Source: Costus lasius (taxonomy: Eukaryota > Streptophyta > Magnoliopsida > Zingiberales > Costaceae). Taken from it: a stretch of DNA of 64,000 bases. Under the pieces are notes generated by a model that ran no database searches, was not told the DNA's origin, and worked only from the letters and a program-made list of their open reading frames with translations. How positions within the stretch are numbered: position 1 is the first letter of the stretch; each line of letters opens with the position of its first letter. Location of the stretch: assembly GCA_027563935.2 (NCBI GenBank), contig CM050446.2, forward strand, positions 24,803,501 to 24,867,500, in the 5' to 3' direction. The translations under genes and the position numbers were made by a program. Of this stretch, positions 1 through 11,750 are shown in pieces.

Positions 1-341
1 CTAGAAAAGATCAAGATGGATCTAACTTAAGGAAGGGATCCTAACATGCAATTCTAGGGTTCCAAATTCTCAAGCAATTACCTTTCAGTCTCAAGCGAAA
101 ATTCTAAAAACATAATTAATAATATGAACTTAAAGAGAGTCTAAGCACAATTATCACATGAGCAAAATCATCATGCTAAAATCAAACTCAACGAAATATT
201 GAAAAAGAAGTTATCTAATCATTAAAAGTCAAGTGAACTACTCCCCCATGTCCCAAGAATAGTTTAAGCTAGCATGGCGAAGGAAATACAATATTCCATA
301 ATTTCTGAAAATCGAAAATCAACAAAAGGAAGAGTTTTTAG

Positions 342-382
342 AAAATACGGCACGACTGTGAAGTATTTCACAGCCGTATTTT
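342..382. repeat. Two-part hairpin inside the left LTR
   Basis: AAAATACGG (342-350) pairs with CCGTATTTT (374-382), and CTGTGAA (356-362) pairs with TTCACAG (367-373), leaving a GTAT loop. It is an outlying member of the palindrome cluster of this LTR. Confidence 0.7.
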
Positions 383-719
383 ACAAAAGAAAGCGTGAAT
401 AGTGGTGGCGATCCTTCTTCCCTTGATTTCTCTTCCAATTTGTCTCTTTTCGATCTGAAACTTCCGGCACGTTGTCTCCTTCACCAGGCGATGCTTCGGT
501 AGAAAAATCGCGGCCGGAGGTAGTCTAGATCGAGCGCGGCGGCGTGGATCGCGATTTCTCCCTCGACAGTCGATCAAAATTGGGGCCTTTGGTCTCTCCA
601 TAATCCTCTCGTCCAAAGCTCCCTTTTGCTTCTTACGGCATCGAATATAAACTTCTGGATCGTCCGCAATCATCTCCGCAAGGATCGGGCGTGGACATTG
701 ACCTGGGCGTCGCGTTCAA

Positions 720-1105
720 AACTGATTTTACGGTCGTGTAATTGTTTACGGCTGGTGTCGTAAAATCTCTTGAGTCTTCTGTGCCTATGTCGTCTCGGAA
801 AATACGGCCCGTAAACTAGTTTACGGCCAGTGCCGTAATTTCAGGGCAACTTTCTGTTCTGAAGACGTTTGGAAAATACGGCCCGTAAACTGGTTTATGG
901 CAGTGCCGTAAAATCGGCTATGGTTTATGTTCTGACGCAATCCGAAATACGGTATCGTAATATTGCTTACGTTCGGTACCGTAAAATCGGGAAATCTTTC
1001 TGTTCGGAAATCTTCACAAATTACGGCAGTATTCGGATTTTACGGTACCATTTGGAATTACGGTACCGTAAAATAGATTACGGCACTACCGTAATTTGCT
1101 GGCTT
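720..1105. repeat. Palindrome cluster (ACGG...CCGT) in LTR U3
   Basis: Repeated short inverted repeats include TTTACGGC...GCCGTAA pairs and the perfect palindrome TTACGGTACCGTAA near 1059-1072. The cluster begins about 250 bp from the LTR terminus at 1351, the same offset as in the other LTRs of the window. Confidence 0.75.
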
Positions 1106-1348
1106 GCTCCGATTTGCGTGAAATTTCTTGGGTGATCTCCTCTTGATGATGAGAACTCTTCCATGTATTTGATTTTGCTTGAAAATACCTAAAATAGGCC
1201 TTTTTGCCTGAAAAATATGAAAAACTAAAATAGAAGTAGACTTTGCAATATTTGATGGATTTAGCATAAAAACTAGTAGAAAGATCCTCGATTTAGTATG
1301 AAAAGGTATCTAAAATGATGCAAAAATATACTACATATTTCGTTGTCA

Positions 1349-3175
1349 TCAATTAGCAAATTGAACATGTGTGTTAGTGGGTTCAAGTCTTTCACTATCT
1401 ATTTTCTCAATCAAGTGTGATGATATCAAGCTAATGCTAGCTCCTATGTTGCACAAAGCATTTTCAACAGATAACTTACCAATCTTGCATGGAATCGAAA
1501 TACTCCCAGGGTTTCTTACTTTAGTTATTTCAATGTTCTGACTTACTTGATCCTTCTTTACATTGGTTTTACGAGTCTCATGTCCCTTTTGTTCTGTTCT
1601 AAACAACCTCTGGGGAAAAGGAATTGGAGGGACATATGCAGGTGGGCCTATATATTTCTCTTCATCCCTTACTTCCTTGCAATATTCTGCTTCTAGAACA
1701 ATGCTTATAGACTGATGTACAGACTCCTCAACAGGTTCCTCAAGTATCTCCTTATTTTCAGCATTCATTACAGTGACTGCATTGACGTGCTCCCTGGGAT
1801 TCATCTCAGGCTGTCCTGGTAATCTCCCTGGAGGTCTAATGGCAGTGCTTGCTTGCTGTGCAATCTGATTTTCCAACATCTTGTTGTGAGTAGTCAAAGC
1901 TTGCACACAAGATGTCAGTTGCTTGATCTGATCAGCGAGATCGTCAGTCCTTTGCTGTTGTTCCATAACAACTTCCAGCATAGAATCAAAGCTTGACTTT
2001 TGGGGCTGCCCATACTGTCTTAGTTGGAAACCTGGTGGTGGCTTATTATTCTGCTGTGAATATTGAGGAGGAACTTGCCCTTGATTTTGCTTGTAAGACA
2101 AGTTGGGGTGGTTCCTCCATCCTGGGTTGTAAGTAGCAGAATAAGGATCATTTGTAGGTCTCTGATTATAATTCCCCACAGCGTTCACTTGCTCTTGATC
2201 TGATTCCTCCTGTGAAGAAGTTATGATCCGGCATTCAGATGCATTGTGTCCTGTTACACTACATACCTCACAAGAAACCATGTTAACTGAACTAGGTGAA
2301 AGAGATAAGGAATCAATCTTCTGAACTAGAGAATCTACCTTAGCTGCCAGTGATGTCAAGGAATCAACGTGAAACTTACCAAATCCCGTGGAAGTAGTGC
2401 TCTGCTCACTTGACCATTGGTTATAGTTCATGGCCATATCCTCTAGAAGAGCAGTTGCTTCTTCCACGTTCTTGCTCATGATCGTTCCTCCAACCGCAGC
2501 GTCCACCATCATCTTGGTGTTATAGTCCAAACCGTTGTAAAAGATTTAGACTAAAATCCAGTCTTGAAGTCCATGATGTGGGCACATGCGCTGGAGCTCC
2601 TTGAAACGCTCCCAAGCCTCATAAAGTGATTCTCCCTCTTGTTGTGTAAAGCACGTGATCTTGTTGCGCAGCTGAACAGTTTTGCTCGGTGGGAAATATT
2701 TGTTCAGGAATGCTCTGGACAACTGTTCCCAAGTGGTGAATGATCCTGCTGGCATCGAGTACGACCAAGCTCTGGCACGGTCCCTGAGAGAAAATGGGAA
2801 TAGTCTCAGTCTTATGGCATCAGATGAAACTCCGTTAATTTTAACTGTATCGCAATATTTAAGAAAAATAGCTAAATGAAGATTCAGATCTGAATTTGGG
2901 GAACCCCCAAATTGGTTTTGCTGAACCATCGTCATTAGCGCTGGCTTTCACTCGAAATTGTTCTCCTCTACGTTGGGTCGAACGATGCTTGGATTGAACC
3001 CTTGTACATTAGGTGCAGCGAAGACCCTCAAAGGTTGATGATGATTGTCCTCCGCCATCTCTCCTTTCTCAGAATTCTTTTTAGCCTCAAACTGCAGTTT
3101 CCTTCGAAGGCGGAATGTGCGCTCAATTTCTGGGTCTTCTGGAAGCAAAGCACCTGCACGAGAAACTCTGGGCAT
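1349..3175 (-). pseudogene. Ty3/gypsy gag-protease, broken
   Basis: One minus-strand frame is interrupted by two in-frame stops (near 2948 and 2546). The N-terminal part (3175-2948) starts MPRVSRAGALLPEDPEIERT. The central part (2935-2546) is a retrotransposon gag domain with LFPFSLRDRARAWSYSMPAG and FLNKYFPPSKT. The last part (2530-1349) has a glutamine-rich stretch, a CCHC zinc knuckle CEVCSVTGHNASEC (C-x2-C-x4-H-x4-C) that would bind RNA, and the start of a retropepsin domain. The expected D-x-G-A-S active site reads NIGAS, so the catalytic Asp has become Asn. The frame ends at the TGA formed by the adjoining LTR, about 25 residues past that motif; RT, RNase H and integrase are absent. Its primer site and 5' LTR lie immediately upstream at 3288-4744. 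Not functional. Confidence 0.9.
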
Positions 3176-3287
3176 ACAACGTGTAAGTAGACAATAAAAA
3201 GAAAAGAATAGTAAAATCTAATGGCAAAAGAAAAGAAAAATGTCTAATCTCCTAACTTATCAATTAGTCAATATTAACTATCCGTAA
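3176..3287 (-). other. Untranslated leader of the gag-protease element
   Basis: A short AT-rich leader lies between the primer site and the first gag frame. No other signal is seen. Confidence 0.5.
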
Positions 3288-3305
3288 TCCCCGGCAACGG
3301 CGCCA
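3288..3305 (-). other. Primer binding site, tRNA-Asp
   Basis: On the minus strand these 18 bases read TGGCGCCGTTGCCGGGGA, a perfect complement of the 3' end of plant tRNA-Asp(GUC). This is the usual primer of Athila/Tat-type elements and fixes the element on the minus strand, with its 5' LTR at higher coordinates. Confidence 0.9.
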
Positions 3306-3311
3306 AAAACT

Positions 3312-4744
3312 TGGTAAGTATCCGTAAGTGCACAGATTTATCGAAGTAATAAAAGTTATCGATCCCACGATGACTACGAAGCTAAGTACTGACTTCTCGA
3401 CTTGTTTGAATTCAGGCGGACAAAATCAATGGTTCTTCTAAACTTTTACGGACATGCAAACTTGAAAACAACTTTTTAAAGGGTTCAGTTTCTAACGAGT
3501 CGGAAATTCATGGGTTCGCCACATTGACAATTATGAGTTGTTAAAAGAATAACTAATTCACAGAAATTATCTAACATGAAAGGGACTCTTCCTAAGGTGC
3601 ATACTACCTCCTCCCGAAGTGTAGTACGGTATTCAACTAGATTAACTAACTACTCCCGTGATAGTTAACCCAATTGAACCCCTTAAGCTCTATGAAGCGT
3701 TTGTTTAACCCTTCAGACAAATCCAAATTACTCCCGCGATTAGATTCGTAGGTCTAGTTGAAATAGATCGGACGTTGCGATTCACCTCCCGGTCCTTCTC
3801 GCAACGTCTAAGACATAAAAATACTTGGCCAGGGTAAATTACGAGATAGGTAAAATTTCAACTAAATAATGCAGATAAATTCTAATGAAAATAATAAAAA
3901 CATGAATTAACTCATAAAAGTCAAAGGGCTACGCCCAATCATCCCGACAAAGGTTTCTACTCGCTCATGTTAGTATGGAAATACATGGTGTTGTGATGAA
4001 CTAGTAAACGCATAAAAGATTGCAAGAAATCACTAAAAAGACTACAGAACCGCCTTCTCCTTGATCCGAGGATGAGGATTGGCTGATCCATCGTCGCCTT
4101 CAGGGGAAATCTCACTGGAAAAATGTTTGAAACTAGGTTTTCGCCCTTGTCGCCGCCGCCGTTCGCTTTCGTCCGTCGAAGCTCTCTTAAACCGATCAAA
4201 ATCCCATCTTTTATAGTTAGACCGATTTAGAACCCATCAAGGAACGGTTCTACAAAGTTTGGCTCAAATCCGGTTCAAAACGAGTGAGAATCGAGCGAAA
4301 AACTCGTTAGGCGAAAACATTTACGGCCCGTGATGTGTTTACGGCTTCGGCCGTAATTCTTTCGGCGTATAATGCTTTTGGTCACAGAAACTTTTACAGC
4401 CCGTGATGGAATTACGGCTTCACCCGTGAAAGTTTCGGTGGACTTTTATACTTAGCCAATTTTCACCTCCCGCTCGTCGTCGTGTTTACGACCGAATCTT
4501 ATTTACCGTTTTTGCTCCAAATTTGACGTGTGGGCTTGTGATCTCCTCCGGAATCGTGCTTTGACCTTAAAACTCTCAAAATCCTTCATTTTTATGTCTT
4601 TTTACCTACATTTTCAATAAAACCAAAAAAAGTGAAGATTCTGTGCAAAGTAAGATAAAAACAGTAGAAGTAACACAAAATCATGCAAATAAGTCCAAAA
4701 TATGATGTAAAACATAGGCAAAAACACTATATAAATGTAACGCA
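3312..4744 (-). mobile_element. 5' LTR of the gag-protease element
   Basis: The minus-strand LTR starts TGCGTTACATTT at 4744 and probably ends TTACCA at 3312, just before the primer site, giving about 1433 bp. It contains the usual end signature (GTGCACTTACGG with a cytosine-rich stretch ending the R/U5 part) and a small palindrome cluster at about 4318-4440 (TTACGGCCCGTGA, TTACGGCTTCGGCCGTAA). Its start abuts truncated reverse transcriptase sequence of another element, so it was inserted there. It differs clearly from the LTR at 1-1351, so the two are not a pair. Confidence 0.8.
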
Positions 4745-6239
4745 TTAGTGCCCCCAACATTGGAGGTTGCAACAGATATTCTTTAATGCTTTCAAAGGTT
4801 TTTTGGCATGTGTCATCCCAAATGAATGGAGCATTCTTCTTAGTTAATTTTGAGAAAGGGTGAATTCTCCCTGAGAGATTGGAGATAAATCTCCTGATGT
4901 AAGCCAAACGCCCTTGAAATGATCTGAGGTTTTTAGGATGTGACATATTGATAATTGCTTTTATTTTTGATGGGTCTATCTCATTTCTTTTGTGCTTCAC
5001 GACAAACCCTAAGAATTTTTCTGACGAGACACCAAATGCACATTTGAGAGGATTCATTTTGAAATTGTTCTGTCGCACACGAGTGAATACAGTTCTTAAG
5101 TCTCGCTAATGCTCATTTTTAGATTGTGATTTAACCACCAAATCATCGACATAACATTCGATAACTTTGTGAACTAAGTTATCAAATATTTTTGTCATTG
5201 CTCTTTGATATGTTGCCCCCGCATTCTTGAGTCTGAATGGCATAACAGTATAACAATATATGTCGATTGGTGTATGGAATGCTATATGCCTTTCGTGTTC
5301 GGGTGCCATCTTGATTTGATTGCATCCAGAGAAACCATCCATGAATGAGAATATTTTATTGTTTGACACTGAATCAATCATCACCTCAGTAATAGGGAGT
5401 GGAAAGTCATCTTTTGGACATGCATTATTTAGATCTCTGAAGTTTACACAGATACAGATTTGTCCATTCTTCTTTTTCACAGGAACGATGCTTGCTATCC
5501 AATCGACATATTTCTCTTCCCTAATGAAGACCGCTTTGATGAGCTTTTTAATTTCGATAATGATTTATTCTTCTAATTCTATCCTCATTCTTCTAGGAGT
5601 TTGCTTTATGGGTGTATGTTCAGAATTGATTGCCAATTTGTGTGTTGCGACTTTTGGGTCTAGACCAGGCATTTCTTTATATGACCGCGCAAAACAGTCG
5701 CTGAACTCTTGGAGTAACAATTTTAATGGACCCCTTTCATCTTCGGAAAGTGAGACACTTATAAAAGTGGGTCTATTTTCTTCGTCTGTCACAAGATTAA
5801 TTTCAATTAATTCATCACAAGTGGTTTGCCCCCCGTTTTCTAAACCCTTAGGTGCATTTTTGGGCTTCTTTGTTTCTTGCTCACCTGCCTCTGCTTCGCA
5901 AGTTGATGCCATGTTACAACTGTACAAAGAATACTAGCGCATCATTTCATCACACTGTTCTTCAGGTTCTTGGTACCCTAAGCCTCGAGTGTTAGAAATC
6001 TTCCCATTTGGTAATGTTATATGTCTTGAGGGAGGGTTCCAAAACTTTTCGAACCGGCGTAATTCAATTTCTGATCGAGGTCTCAAGCACCCATATTTTC
6101 CAACAAGCTGCACTAGCTTCAAGGGAAAATAGCTGAATGGGCGAACCTCAATGTATTTTGTTGGCTCCAAAGCAATTATTGTTTTTTCTTCATGGCTTTC
6201 TTCGGACCGATAGAAATGTATCACCTTCTGTACGATCAA
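4745..6239 (-). pseudogene. Ty3/gypsy (Tat-like) pol: reverse transcriptase, truncated
   Basis: A single frame is broken by stops near 5934, 5565 and 5106. The N-terminal linker holds RPTFISVSLSEDE and SYKEMPGLDPKVATHKLAI, which immediately precede RT in Tat-type polyproteins. The RT core follows: VNFRDLNNACPKDDFPLP, FSFMDGFSGCNQI with the first catalytic Asp, and CYVDDLVVKS with the intact YVDD box. RT thumb/connection sequence (LKCAFGVSSEKFLGFVV, SFQGRLAYIRRFISNLSG) reaches PPMLGA, where the LTR at 4744 cuts it. RNase H and integrase would lie beyond the left edge if the insertion is simple. The family copies DNA from element RNA in cytoplasmic particles; this copy cannot encode a full protein. 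Confidence 0.9.
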
Positions 6240-6362
6240 CTTCCCCTTAGTGTATTCTCTTTTTGCTGGTACAATAAAGATCCATGTACTTCAGATGTCT
6301 TAAGAGGAATGAACCTTTTGAAATGCCCCCAGAGAATAAGTAGAGAGCGATAAGAATATGAA

Positions 6363-6554
6363 TTATAAGTGAACACCCAGAATTTCAACTTTTGGCAAAC
6401 TGACAACCATCAACGGACTTGATGCGCCTTTACCGTCAGTCGTTTGTGACGGGCTAGGTAATGATTTTATTTTAGGCGAGTTATTACTCCCACTCACCTG
6501 GCAATTTGCCAGTTGTTGTAGAGTGATGAACTCTGAAGATATTCTTTCAGCCAT
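6363..6554 (-). pseudogene. Remnant of the first coding segment of the pol element
   Basis: A 63-codon minus-strand frame starts MAERISSEFITLQQLANCQV about 105 bp after the putative primer site, where gag would begin. The rest of gag and all of protease are missing before the RT segment at 6239, implying a large internal deletion. The assignment rests on position rather than recognised motifs. Confidence 0.4.
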
Positions 6555-6660
6555 AAAGTCTCCATTACCAATATAAGAGCTACCAAGACAAGCTCAGGAT
6601 AAAGACAAATAAAGTTATATATACAAATATGCAAATCTCAAAGATGAAAGGAGAAGCTTT

Positions 6661-6678
6661 GTCTCATCGGGCGTGCCA
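6661..6678 (-). other. Putative primer binding site of the pol element
   Basis: On the minus strand it reads TGGCACGCCCGATGAGAC, of the TGGCACGCCCGGTGGGAC type found next to Tat-element LTRs. The priming tRNA is not identified. It sits five bases from a candidate LTR terminus (TGTGGGG on the plus strand at 6684). Confidence 0.6.
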
Positions 6679-7129
6679 GAATTTGTGGGGTCATTTTTGG
6701 TTAAATTTCAATGTAAATTGAAATATTAAAAAGTAGCGCGACCATTTCAAATTCACCTTATAAATTATAAAGTTTTTTTGTTTTAGCAAGTTCTAGATTC
6801 CAATGAACGCAAGCATTCATTGTTAATTACCCCTAAGTAGCTTATGACACATTTGATTAAGAGATCTATAAATATAACAAAGTGAAGACAAAATGGTTGA
6901 AAGAATATAATTTATAACTTCGTGTCATGACACGGGTTACAATTTGATTACAAGAATACATCATTTGACATAAGCCATGGAGAGAATTTGAGTTGTATTG
7001 TAACAATGTTGAGAACTACGCCTGATACAAAGTATCGACGTATGCACCTCCCAAACAACGTCATCGACAACACATGTCAAGTATTTACTGTTCATGACTA
7101 TGTTTGAATTAATTGAGCGAGTTGAGTAC

Positions 7130-7690
7130 AAGGGTTGGATGAATGAGCCGTGGGGCTAAACGTTCGAGGTTTTGTGTGAATGGGCTGGTGCGCCAAACAT
7201 TCAGAATTTGAATAAACGGGGCTGACTAGCCAAACGTTTAAAATTTGATGAACGGGCCGTGGGGCCAAACGTTCAAAATTTGATGAACGAGTCGTGGGAC
7301 CAAACGTTTAGAATTTGGGTGAATGGGCTGTTGGGCCAAACATTCAGAATTTGGATGAATAGACCGTTGAGCCAAACATTCGAAATTTGTATGAATGAGC
7401 CGATGGGCCAAACGTTCGAAATTTGATGAATGGGTCGTGAGACCAATCATTCGGAATTTAGTGAACGGGTGTGAGACCAAACGTTCACAATTTGATGAAT
7501 GAGCCGGTGAGCCAAACATTCAAAATTTGTTGAATGGGCCATTGGGCCGAATATCAAAACTTAAGTGAACGAGCCATGGGGCCAAACGTTCGAATTTTGG
7601 TTGAACGGGTCAAGGGACCAAACGTTCAAAAATTGGGGCGAACGAGCCGATGGGCCAAGCATTTGAAATTTGGGTGAATGATTTGTAAAT
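7130..7690. repeat. Minisatellite, about 35-bp unit, about 15 copies
   Basis: Degenerate units follow the pattern TGAATGGGCCGTTGGGCC then AAACGTTCAAAATTTGG, for example around 7250, 7330 and 7500. Each contains paired GGGCC boxes and an AACGTT palindrome. A 93-codon frame on the minus strand with a 12-residue periodicity (HPNSECLAQ-like) is a by-product of the repeat. Confidence 0.9.
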
Positions 7691-8950
7691 TGACTGTGAT
7701 CTAAACTTCTGATCAAAAATCTGAAGGCGGATCTGACTCAAATTTGTAATGATCGATAATCGGATCATTTCAAGGGCTATCCGATTAGCTGAAATTTGTG
7801 CAAATCAATCTTAGCCGTTGAGGGCTTGATTCGTAGACATGTTTAGATCTAGATTTCTGAATGAGAATCTGAGGGCATATCTAGAAAGATCTGACTCAGA
7901 CGAGCAAAGATCAACATTTGGATCACTTTGGATGTCTTCCGATTGGCTGAGATTTGTGAAAATCATTCTCAGCTATTGAAAGTTTGATTCGTGGATCTGC
8001 TTGGATTCAGATTTTTGATCAAAAATCCGAAGGCGAATCTATAAAGATCAGGTCCAAATTTGTAAGGATCAATATTCAGATTATTTCGAAAATTATTCAA
8101 TTGGCTGAGATATCCGCAAATCATTCTTATCCATTGAAAGCTTGATTTATAGATCTGCTTAGATCCAGATTTCTGATCAAAAATCTGAAGGTGGATCTGC
8201 AAATATCTAACTCAGATGTGCAACGATTGATATTCGTATCATTCTGAGAGCTATCTGATTGGCTTTATGTAAATCAATCTTAGCTGTTGAAAGCTTGATT
8301 TGCATATCGGCTTAGATGAATTAATTTTAGTCGTTGATGTTTCGATTCATAGATCTGCTATGATCAAAGTCTTTGATCGAAAATTCAAAGGTGGATTTGG
8401 AAAGAGCTAACTTAGATGAGTAAGGATCAATATTTTGATCATTTCGGAAGTCATCCGATTGGCCGAGATTTATACAAATCAATCTTAGCCATTTAATCTA
8501 CAGATCTGCTTAGATCCATAACTCTAATTGAAAATCTGAAAGTGGATCTGGATAGATCTGACCCAAATGAGTAAGAATCAACATTCGGATCTCTTTTGGA
8601 TGTCATCTGATATTTTAAGATTTATGGAAATCAATCTTTGCTGTTGAAAGATTGATTTGAATATCTACTTAGATCCAAATCTTGGATTAGAAATCCGAAG
8701 GCGGATCTGGACAGATCGGACTCAAATGTGCAAGGATTGATATTCGGATCATCTTAGTAGCCATCTAATTAGCTTAGATTCATGTAGATTATGTTCAGCC
8801 ATTGAAAGTTCAATTCATTGATCTGCTACGATCCAAGTCTCTGATCGAAAATCTGTGGGTGGATCTGGGAAGATCTGACTCAAATGAGTAGGGATCAACA
8901 TCGGGATCAGTTCGGAAGCCATTCGATTGGCTAAGATTTAGATGAATTGA
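7691..8950. repeat. Tandem repeat, about 145-200 bp unit, about 8 copies
   Basis: The phrase CTGATCAAAAATCTGAAGG or a variant recurs near 7708, 7853, 8010, 8170, 8370, 8522, 8682 and 8838. Between copies run GGATCAATATTCGGATCATTT-like text, CCGATTGGCTGAGATTT and AATCAATCTTAGCCGTTGA-like text. Period is mostly 145-160 bp, with one 200-bp unit at 8170-8370 that carries an extra piece. Confidence 0.85.
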
Positions 8951-10089
8951 TTTAAGCCGTCGATTGTATTTAACTTTTAATCTGGGCTGTCTAACTTTTT
9001 AATCTGATCCTAACCGTTGGATCAAATGTTGATGAAATTCGTTGTTAGATCAGATTGAAAATCTGATGACGCACGTAACGTGCGTCTTCGTCTTCCGTCG
9101 CTCGACATCGTCCGTCCGCTGCCCGCTGTCCGGCGTTCGCCGCTTGCACACTCAGGCATGAAGTCTCCCTACATCATGCCAGACCTGTGGCCGTCGGCCG
9201 ACAGTGAGTCGTCGCCGGATGAAGCCCAAATGTTTGATTTTCGTCCGAATAGAGACAAAAATAGGGGTCGCTAGAAATTTATTCAATTTCGGCGATCCGG
9301 CCTTCTGATGGACGGATTCTTCCATCTATCGGTGCGCACGCTGGAGGAAAGGGCATGGACAAAGTTTCGACACAATCTGATGGCTGGATGATGCGTTCAT
9401 TAAGGAAACCCGAAGCATTCGTTGCTGGAAAAGAAGAAGCAAGCGATCGCCGAAAATTCGTTCGATTCCGGAGATCCGGCTGTCGGATGGCTGGATCCTC
9501 TTGATTGCCAGTGTGCAAACTAGAGGAGAAGGTATGATCAAAATTTCTATCCGATCAGATCATCGGATGTTAGATTCAAAGAGAAATTTTGCTTCGTTCT
9601 GTCCTTTTTTTTTTTTTTTTTTTTTGGCATCGGGCCGCCTGGATCATCTTCCTCGTCGCCTGGAGGATAGCAGATCTGAGATTTCATCGTCGGATCTGGC
9701 CGGTAGAGGATTTTTGGTCTGGGTGATGATAGCTCGGTAATGAGGTTTGAAGCAGACTCAACAGATGAGTCCGACGACAGAAACGAGTTCCGTCAACAAT
9801 TTTTTGGCGACAGAGCTGGAAGCCGTAGCCCTATCCCAGCATCAGATTTTTTAAGGACTAAGCTTCTCGTCTTCATCAAGAGAAGCGAAGGTCAGCGACT
9901 AGAGAAGAGCAGTGAGCAACTGCTCTTCCTCTTCTTTGTTGTTCAGCTAGAGAAGAAAAAAAAAAGAAGAATGGCTGCGCCTTTGTTCGTCGCTTGGCTG
10001 GACGTTGCGACGGATTTTTCTTCGTCTCTCAAAGGATAGAAACCTTAGTGACAATCAATCTTCATATCTCACATAGTGAGATTTTTTTT
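8951..10089. other. GC-richer LTR-like sequence without a recognised gene
   Basis: This follows the minisatellites. It includes a duplicated phrase (GATCCGGC.TCTGATGG near 9294 and GATCCGGCTGTCGGATGG near 9473), a run of 21 T at 9605-9625, and a perfect 10-bp stem hairpin at 9904-9928. Open frames here have no recognisable domain. Confidence 0.5.
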
Positions 10090-11121
10090 TTCGCTAAGCG
10101 AATAACAAGCCCTCAGCTGTACAATTAGGTACAGCGTCTCCAGACAAAAACAGTGATTTAATCGCTTCCTCCAAATAGCCGAATCCTCCCCCCTCGAATC
10201 GTTCGTCCACCCCTTTGATTTCCTTTCCCCTTTTTATATTTTTTTTCTTTGCTATTTTTGATGGAAAGTGGTGCATGCTATTTTTGATGATAGCCCAATA
10301 TTAAGACGTTAGAACAATGGCAAAATGATATTTATAGTTTTGCCCACTACAAAGACGATAGCATAATTCTCTATTTGACCAACTCATCTTATAATCAAAC
10401 GTTAAATTTCAAGATTCATGTAACAGAAAAATATATTGTAGCCTATCAAGAGAACGAAACACTAACTTCATCTGAGACATTGGATCCTCAACCCACATGA
10501 GTTAATGCTAGTTCTAAGAGAGGGTCAACCAGTCATATTCTAGAAGAAATTATAGAGGGTAATAGATCTACCATCACTGGATGACTACTCAACCCCTTCC
10601 CGATAGAAGTACATCATGGCTCCAAACTGGACCAAGCATTCCAGTTAATTGGAACCCAAGCTTAAGATAGAGACTCGGTGAACTCAATTCCAAAATCATT
10701 TGATGGCATAAAGAACTCATTATACGAATAACATTTCAACAAAATAAAGCAAATGCGTTCAATATCATGATATCAGCGACATCTCTTCACAATGATTAAC
10801 CAAAACCTACTAACATGAAGCAATTTAAGAGAATTGAGATTCTTGAATAACGAACGAAACTATACTAAACCCAAAAAAAAACAAGAGAAACCATATTTTA
10901 TACATGAAACAGTCACTACATGCTAGATTTTTTTTTTTGTGCCTAAACTATTAGAAGCATCGAGTGCATTCAACAAGCATCTGGATCGAACCCAAAATGG
11001 TATGAAACTGAAGCAACAAACCCAAAATTCCAATTTCTGCATTCGAGCATTTCTAACAAAAATGAAAAACTATGATATAATCACGAACATAATACAACGT
11101 TTTCCAAAGCACAGTCAAAAT

Positions 11122-11159
<38 letters not shown>

Positions 11160-11173
11160 TGATCAGCAAGTAA
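10090..11173. other. Intergenic sequence and 3' flank of the histone gene
   Basis: AT-rich sequence without a recognisable gene. A (TA)n microsatellite lies at 11126-11156, 18 bp beyond the histone stop codon, presumably in the 3' untranslated region. Confidence 0.6.
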
Positions 11174-11679
<506 letters not shown>

Positions 11680-11750
11680 TGTTCCAGGAAATAAGCACAC
11701 AAACCCTAGGCGAACAGTGAGAGAGCGGGAGAGTTTTAGCGGAGGCCCGG

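Larger units (their letters stand above)
1..1351 (-). mobile_element. LTR of a Tat/Athila-like Ty3/gypsy element, cut by the window edge
   Basis: Read on the minus strand, this LTR begins TGATGACAACG at 1351 and continues beyond base 1. Its R/U5-like part (about 370-670) encodes in passing a peptide resembling one from the LTR at 59002-60920 (RKFQIEKRQIGREI versus QKFQNKRRPIEREI), so the two belong to one family. Between about 700 and 1100 it carries a cluster of ACGG/CCGT inverted repeats. The first three bases of the LTR supply the stop codon of the neighbouring gag-protease frame, showing that the LTR was inserted into, or joined at, that gene. Whether it is a complete element or a solo LTR cannot be seen because the other end is outside the window. 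Confidence 0.75.
6684..10085 (-). mobile_element. Probable long LTR of the pol element (far boundary uncertain)
   Basis: The interval starts with a TGTGGGGTCA terminus beside the primer site and holds an AT-rich section with TATA-like sequence near 6865, two tandem-repeat blocks, and a GC-richer section to about 10085. Tat LTRs can be several kb long and repeat-rich, so one LTR is plausible. The distal terminus could not be fixed: CTCACA near 10075 is only a candidate. Confidence 0.35.

Noticed and set aside
3288..3305. Apparent 3' end of a tRNA-Asp gene on the plus strand
   Set aside because: Only the 18-nt 3' end is present, next to an LTR; it is a retrotransposon primer site.
7238..7519. 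93-codon minus-strand frame with a 12-residue repeat
   Set aside because: It is a by-product of the roughly 35-bp minisatellite, with no start context or domain.
7130..7690. CRISPR-like repeat array
   Set aside because: Units are contiguous and degenerate with no unique spacers: a minisatellite.
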